Positions 62,380-64,000 of a stretch of 64,000 bases of DNA are shown piece after piece. Origin of the DNA: Enterobacter cloacae. GTDB taxonomy: Bacteria; Pseudomonadota; Gammaproteobacteria; Enterobacterales; Enterobacteriaceae. The number at the start of each line of letters is the position of its first letter. Within the stretch, counting starts at the first letter, position 1. The notes beneath the pieces were generated by a model. The model saw only the letters and a program-made list of their open reading frames with translations. It did not search any database and was not told the origin of the DNA. The stretch lies in NCBI GenBank assembly GCA_014169315.1, contig AP022133.1, positions 682,001 to 746,000 of the forward strand. The letters run 5' to 3'. Both the position numbers and the translations under genes were made by a program.

Positions 62380-62967
62380 TTACTCGTAGGTAACGATAAA
62401 CGTGACCGGTGATGTCGCCTGGCCTGCAGTGACATCTGCCGCTGTTTTTCCGTTCGCTACCACCCATTGCGCAAACATATTAAACACCACGCCGCTCGGG
62501 TTGTTTCTGCTGCCAAATTCATGTGTGTAGGCATTAGACGGTGTACCGTTTACGCATTTAAGCTGGGTATCGGTACCCGATGACATGACGCGTTGCCCCA
62601 CCAGCACAGCGGTATTGGTGGCCCCGGTGGTGGCGTAATTATCGCCGGAGCAACTGTTGCCCGCGCCCGGCTGCGCCGCGACGTTGATTTTCAGTACGCC
62701 CTCGCATTCTGTGAATGAGATTTGGAAGTCTTTCTCGATGGGGGCGGTGGCGATGTTCTGAAACTGGCTGATAAAGATATCGCCAAAATCAATTTCACTG
62801 GCCGGAACATTGTTATACATAACCTGGCCGGTACAGGTAGCGGGCAGAACCTCCGTTTCAAAGGTTCCCTGCAAGCTGGTGGTACCGGTAATACCCGACG
62901 CATCGCTTGCTGTGCTAAATAACCCGCCCACGATAGCCAGTGCGAGAAAAAGAGAATTAGATTTCAT
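62380..62967 (-). CDS. Fimbrial minor subunit
   Basis: Pilin-type protein of 195 residues. The signal peptide (MKSNSLFLALAIVGGLFSTA) ends near SDA-SG. Cysteines appear in LPATCTGQV and FTECEGVLK and again in NSCSGDN, and the chain ends PVTFIVTYE, as in chaperone-usher subunits. GGAGT lies seven bases before the ATG. It is the second subunit after the usher, 26 bases after the preceding gene. Confidence 0.8.
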   Translation of the reverse strand: MKSNSLFLALAIVGGLFSTASDASGITGTTSLQGTFETEVLPATCTGQVMYNNVPASEIDFGDIFISQFQNIATAPIEKDFQISFTECEGVLKINVAAQPGAGNSCSGDNYATTGATNTAVLVGQRVMSSGTDTQLKCVNGTPSNAYTHEFGSRNNPSGVVFNMFAQWVVANGKTAADVTAGQATSPVTFIVTYE

Positions 62968-62993
62968 TATAGAACTCCGTTATATCGCAGAAA

Positions 62994-63641
62994 TTATTCA
63001 TAGCTAAAGTTGAACGTGGCGGTGGCCTGGAACTGACCAATCCCTGGGTTTGTTTTGCTGTATTCCCCGGTTGGTACCAGACGAGCCAGCAGCATGACTT
63101 TCCCGTCTTTGGCTTTATCCATCTCATCTGCGGTCCAGATAATGACTTCCGACCCGCTTTCCGAGGTGTTAGTACCAGAGAAGATCTTAAAATAGTTGGT
63201 TGAGGCGCTGGCGCGGGAAATCTTCACCCCCAGGGCGCTGGTAGCGTTGCGACTGTCACTGGTGCCGGGCAGCAGAATGGTGGCGTCGTTGGCATAGGGG
63301 GTGCCGCTGATGGTGGTTTTTATACCACTAAACGATGTTGGACAATTTTTCACCTCCAGAGAAAAGGTGGCCATGTTGGGTGCTGTGGTGGTGTTGTCAT
63401 CCTTATGGTGGATGATGTCGCTCAGCGTGACCTGCCCCGTGCCAATCGTAATGGTGGCAGCGGCATTAGCGCCGTTAATGGTCATATCGCAGGTGGTGTT
63501 GCGAATATTCGCGTTAAACGTCACATCAAAGGATTGATCGCCTGAACCGGCATTCGCAGTCACAGGGAGGGTTGCGCCGATCGCCAGTGCCAGCATAGCT
63601 ATGGGCAGGCTGCGACGATGAGGGTATTTTTGGTGATTCAT
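62994..63641 (-). CDS. Fimbrial minor subunit
   Basis: Pilin-type protein of 215 residues from the ATG at 63641, which has GGGAG about eight bases upstream and gives a signal peptide (HRRSLPIAMLALAIGATL, ending TANA). The Cys pair in IRNTCDMTIN and EVKNCPTSFS is typical, and it ends TATFNFSYE. Frame further upstream to 63686 overlaps the usher 3' end and is not needed. First subunit after the usher. Confidence 0.8.
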   Translation of the reverse strand: MNHQKYPHRRSLPIAMLALAIGATLPVTANAGSGDQSFDVTFNANIRNTTCDMTINGANAAATITIGTGQVTLSDIIHHKDDNTTTAPNMATFSLEVKNCPTSFSGIKTTISGTPYANDATILLPGTSDSRNATSALGVKISRASASTNYFKIFSGTNTSESGSEVIIWTADEMDKAKDGKVMLLARLVPTGEYSKTNPGIGQFQATATFNFSYE

Positions 63642-63670
63642 CAAGGAAACTCCCTGTAAAGTAACGATTG

Positions 63671-64000
63671 TTATTGCACGTGACAACGTTGGTTGCTCAG
63701 GAGGGGGGTTAACCCGGCTTTTTGCGCGCTGTCGGTTATCTGGTAATGCACCGTGCAGGCGCTGCCCGCTTCTTTACCCCAGACAACCCGCAGGTTGCCT
63801 TTCTCCTCCACGCCGCGGACGTAGGCTTGTCCGGCCTGGCCTACGGTACCGACCTGCTCGCCTTTATCGGTCAGGACATCGGCACCAAGTGGAATAAAGC
63901 CCTGGTCATCACGAAGCAGTTCGAGAATTAAGGAACGCCCTTCGTCGGTGGCAAAGTTAACCTCTACCACCGCACCGTCGCGGGGGACGACGTTTTCGGT
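63671..64000 (-). CDS. Fimbrial outer-membrane usher, C-terminal end only
   Basis: The last 109 codons of a FimD/PapC-type usher are visible; the frame is open to the window edge, with TENVVPRDGAVVEVNF the first residues seen. The C-terminal plug-side domains show GFIPLGADVL and GTVGQAGQAYVRG, and the family Cys near the end is in SACTVHY with a second in NQRCHVQ. It would pass chaperone-bound subunits from the four downstream genes through the outer membrane. The chaperone and major subunit should lie beyond the right edge. Confidence 0.85.
   Translation of the reverse strand, partial: TENVVPRDGAVVEVNFATDEGRSLILELLRDDQGFIPLGADVLTDKGEQVGTVGQAGQAYVRGVEEKGNLRVVWGKEAGSACTVHYQITDSAQKAGLTPLLSNQRCHVQ

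Overview
The window is ordinary chromosomal DNA of an enterobacterium close to Escherichia coli. Gene content, order and protein sequence follow the E. coli cra-to-yadE segment almost gene for gene. A meso-diaminopimelate-type MurE, the GspE-like hofB/hofC/ppdD set, ampD-ampE, PQQ glucose dehydrogenase and the Enterobacter-like residues of AmpD suggest Enterobacter or a near relative such as Lelliottia; the genus is an inference. No rRNA, tRNA, insertion sequence, phage or CRISPR array was seen.

Bases 1-22100 hold the end of cra and then the complete division and cell wall (dcw) cluster: mraZ, rsmH, ftsL, ftsI, murE, murF, mraY, murD, ftsW, murG, murC, ddlB, ftsQ, ftsA, ftsZ, lpxC, secM, secA. 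The genes are tightly packed, often with ATGA start-stop overlaps, and are read from a promoter with a 10-bp-periodic MraZ box. They make UDP-MurNAc-pentapeptide and lipid II, build the septal synthase FtsW-FtsI with FtsL and FtsQ, and form the FtsA-FtsZ ring. LpxC commits carbon to lipid A, and SecM senses export and controls SecA.

Bases 22100-31060 carry mutT, yacG, zapD, coaE, guaC, the type IV pilus-like genes hofC-hofB-ppdD, nadC, and the ampD-ampE pair (peptidoglycan recycling and AmpC signalling). Bases 31072-33427 hold a GH43 glycosidase and a GPH-family sugar symporter on the minus strand. This pair is absent from this position in E. coli K-12 and is the clearest accessory insertion. 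aroP, pdhR and the pyruvate dehydrogenase operon aceE-aceF-lpd follow, with a perfect PdhR operator.

Bases 42650-45950 contain a DUF2950 gene, yacH (DUF3300) with a tandem TTGTAC repeat, and a gap with a possible 38-residue membrane peptide and a terminated, structured element that could be a small RNA. Then come acnB, yacL, speD-speE, yacC, cueO with a textbook CueR promoter, gcd, hpt, can, the yadG-yadH ABC exporter, yadI and yadE. The right edge (60628-64000) is the 3' half of a minus-strand chaperone-usher fimbrial operon: the usher tail, three pilin-type subunits and a tip adhesin. Its last stop codon abuts the yadE stop with no spacer.

Most of the window is conserved and well understood. 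The most useful leads are a Pro-to-Ser change directly after the STVK active-site motif of FtsI, the small ORF and RNA candidate upstream of acnB, the GH43/symporter cassette and the fimbrial operon junction. No convincing wholly new biological system was found.
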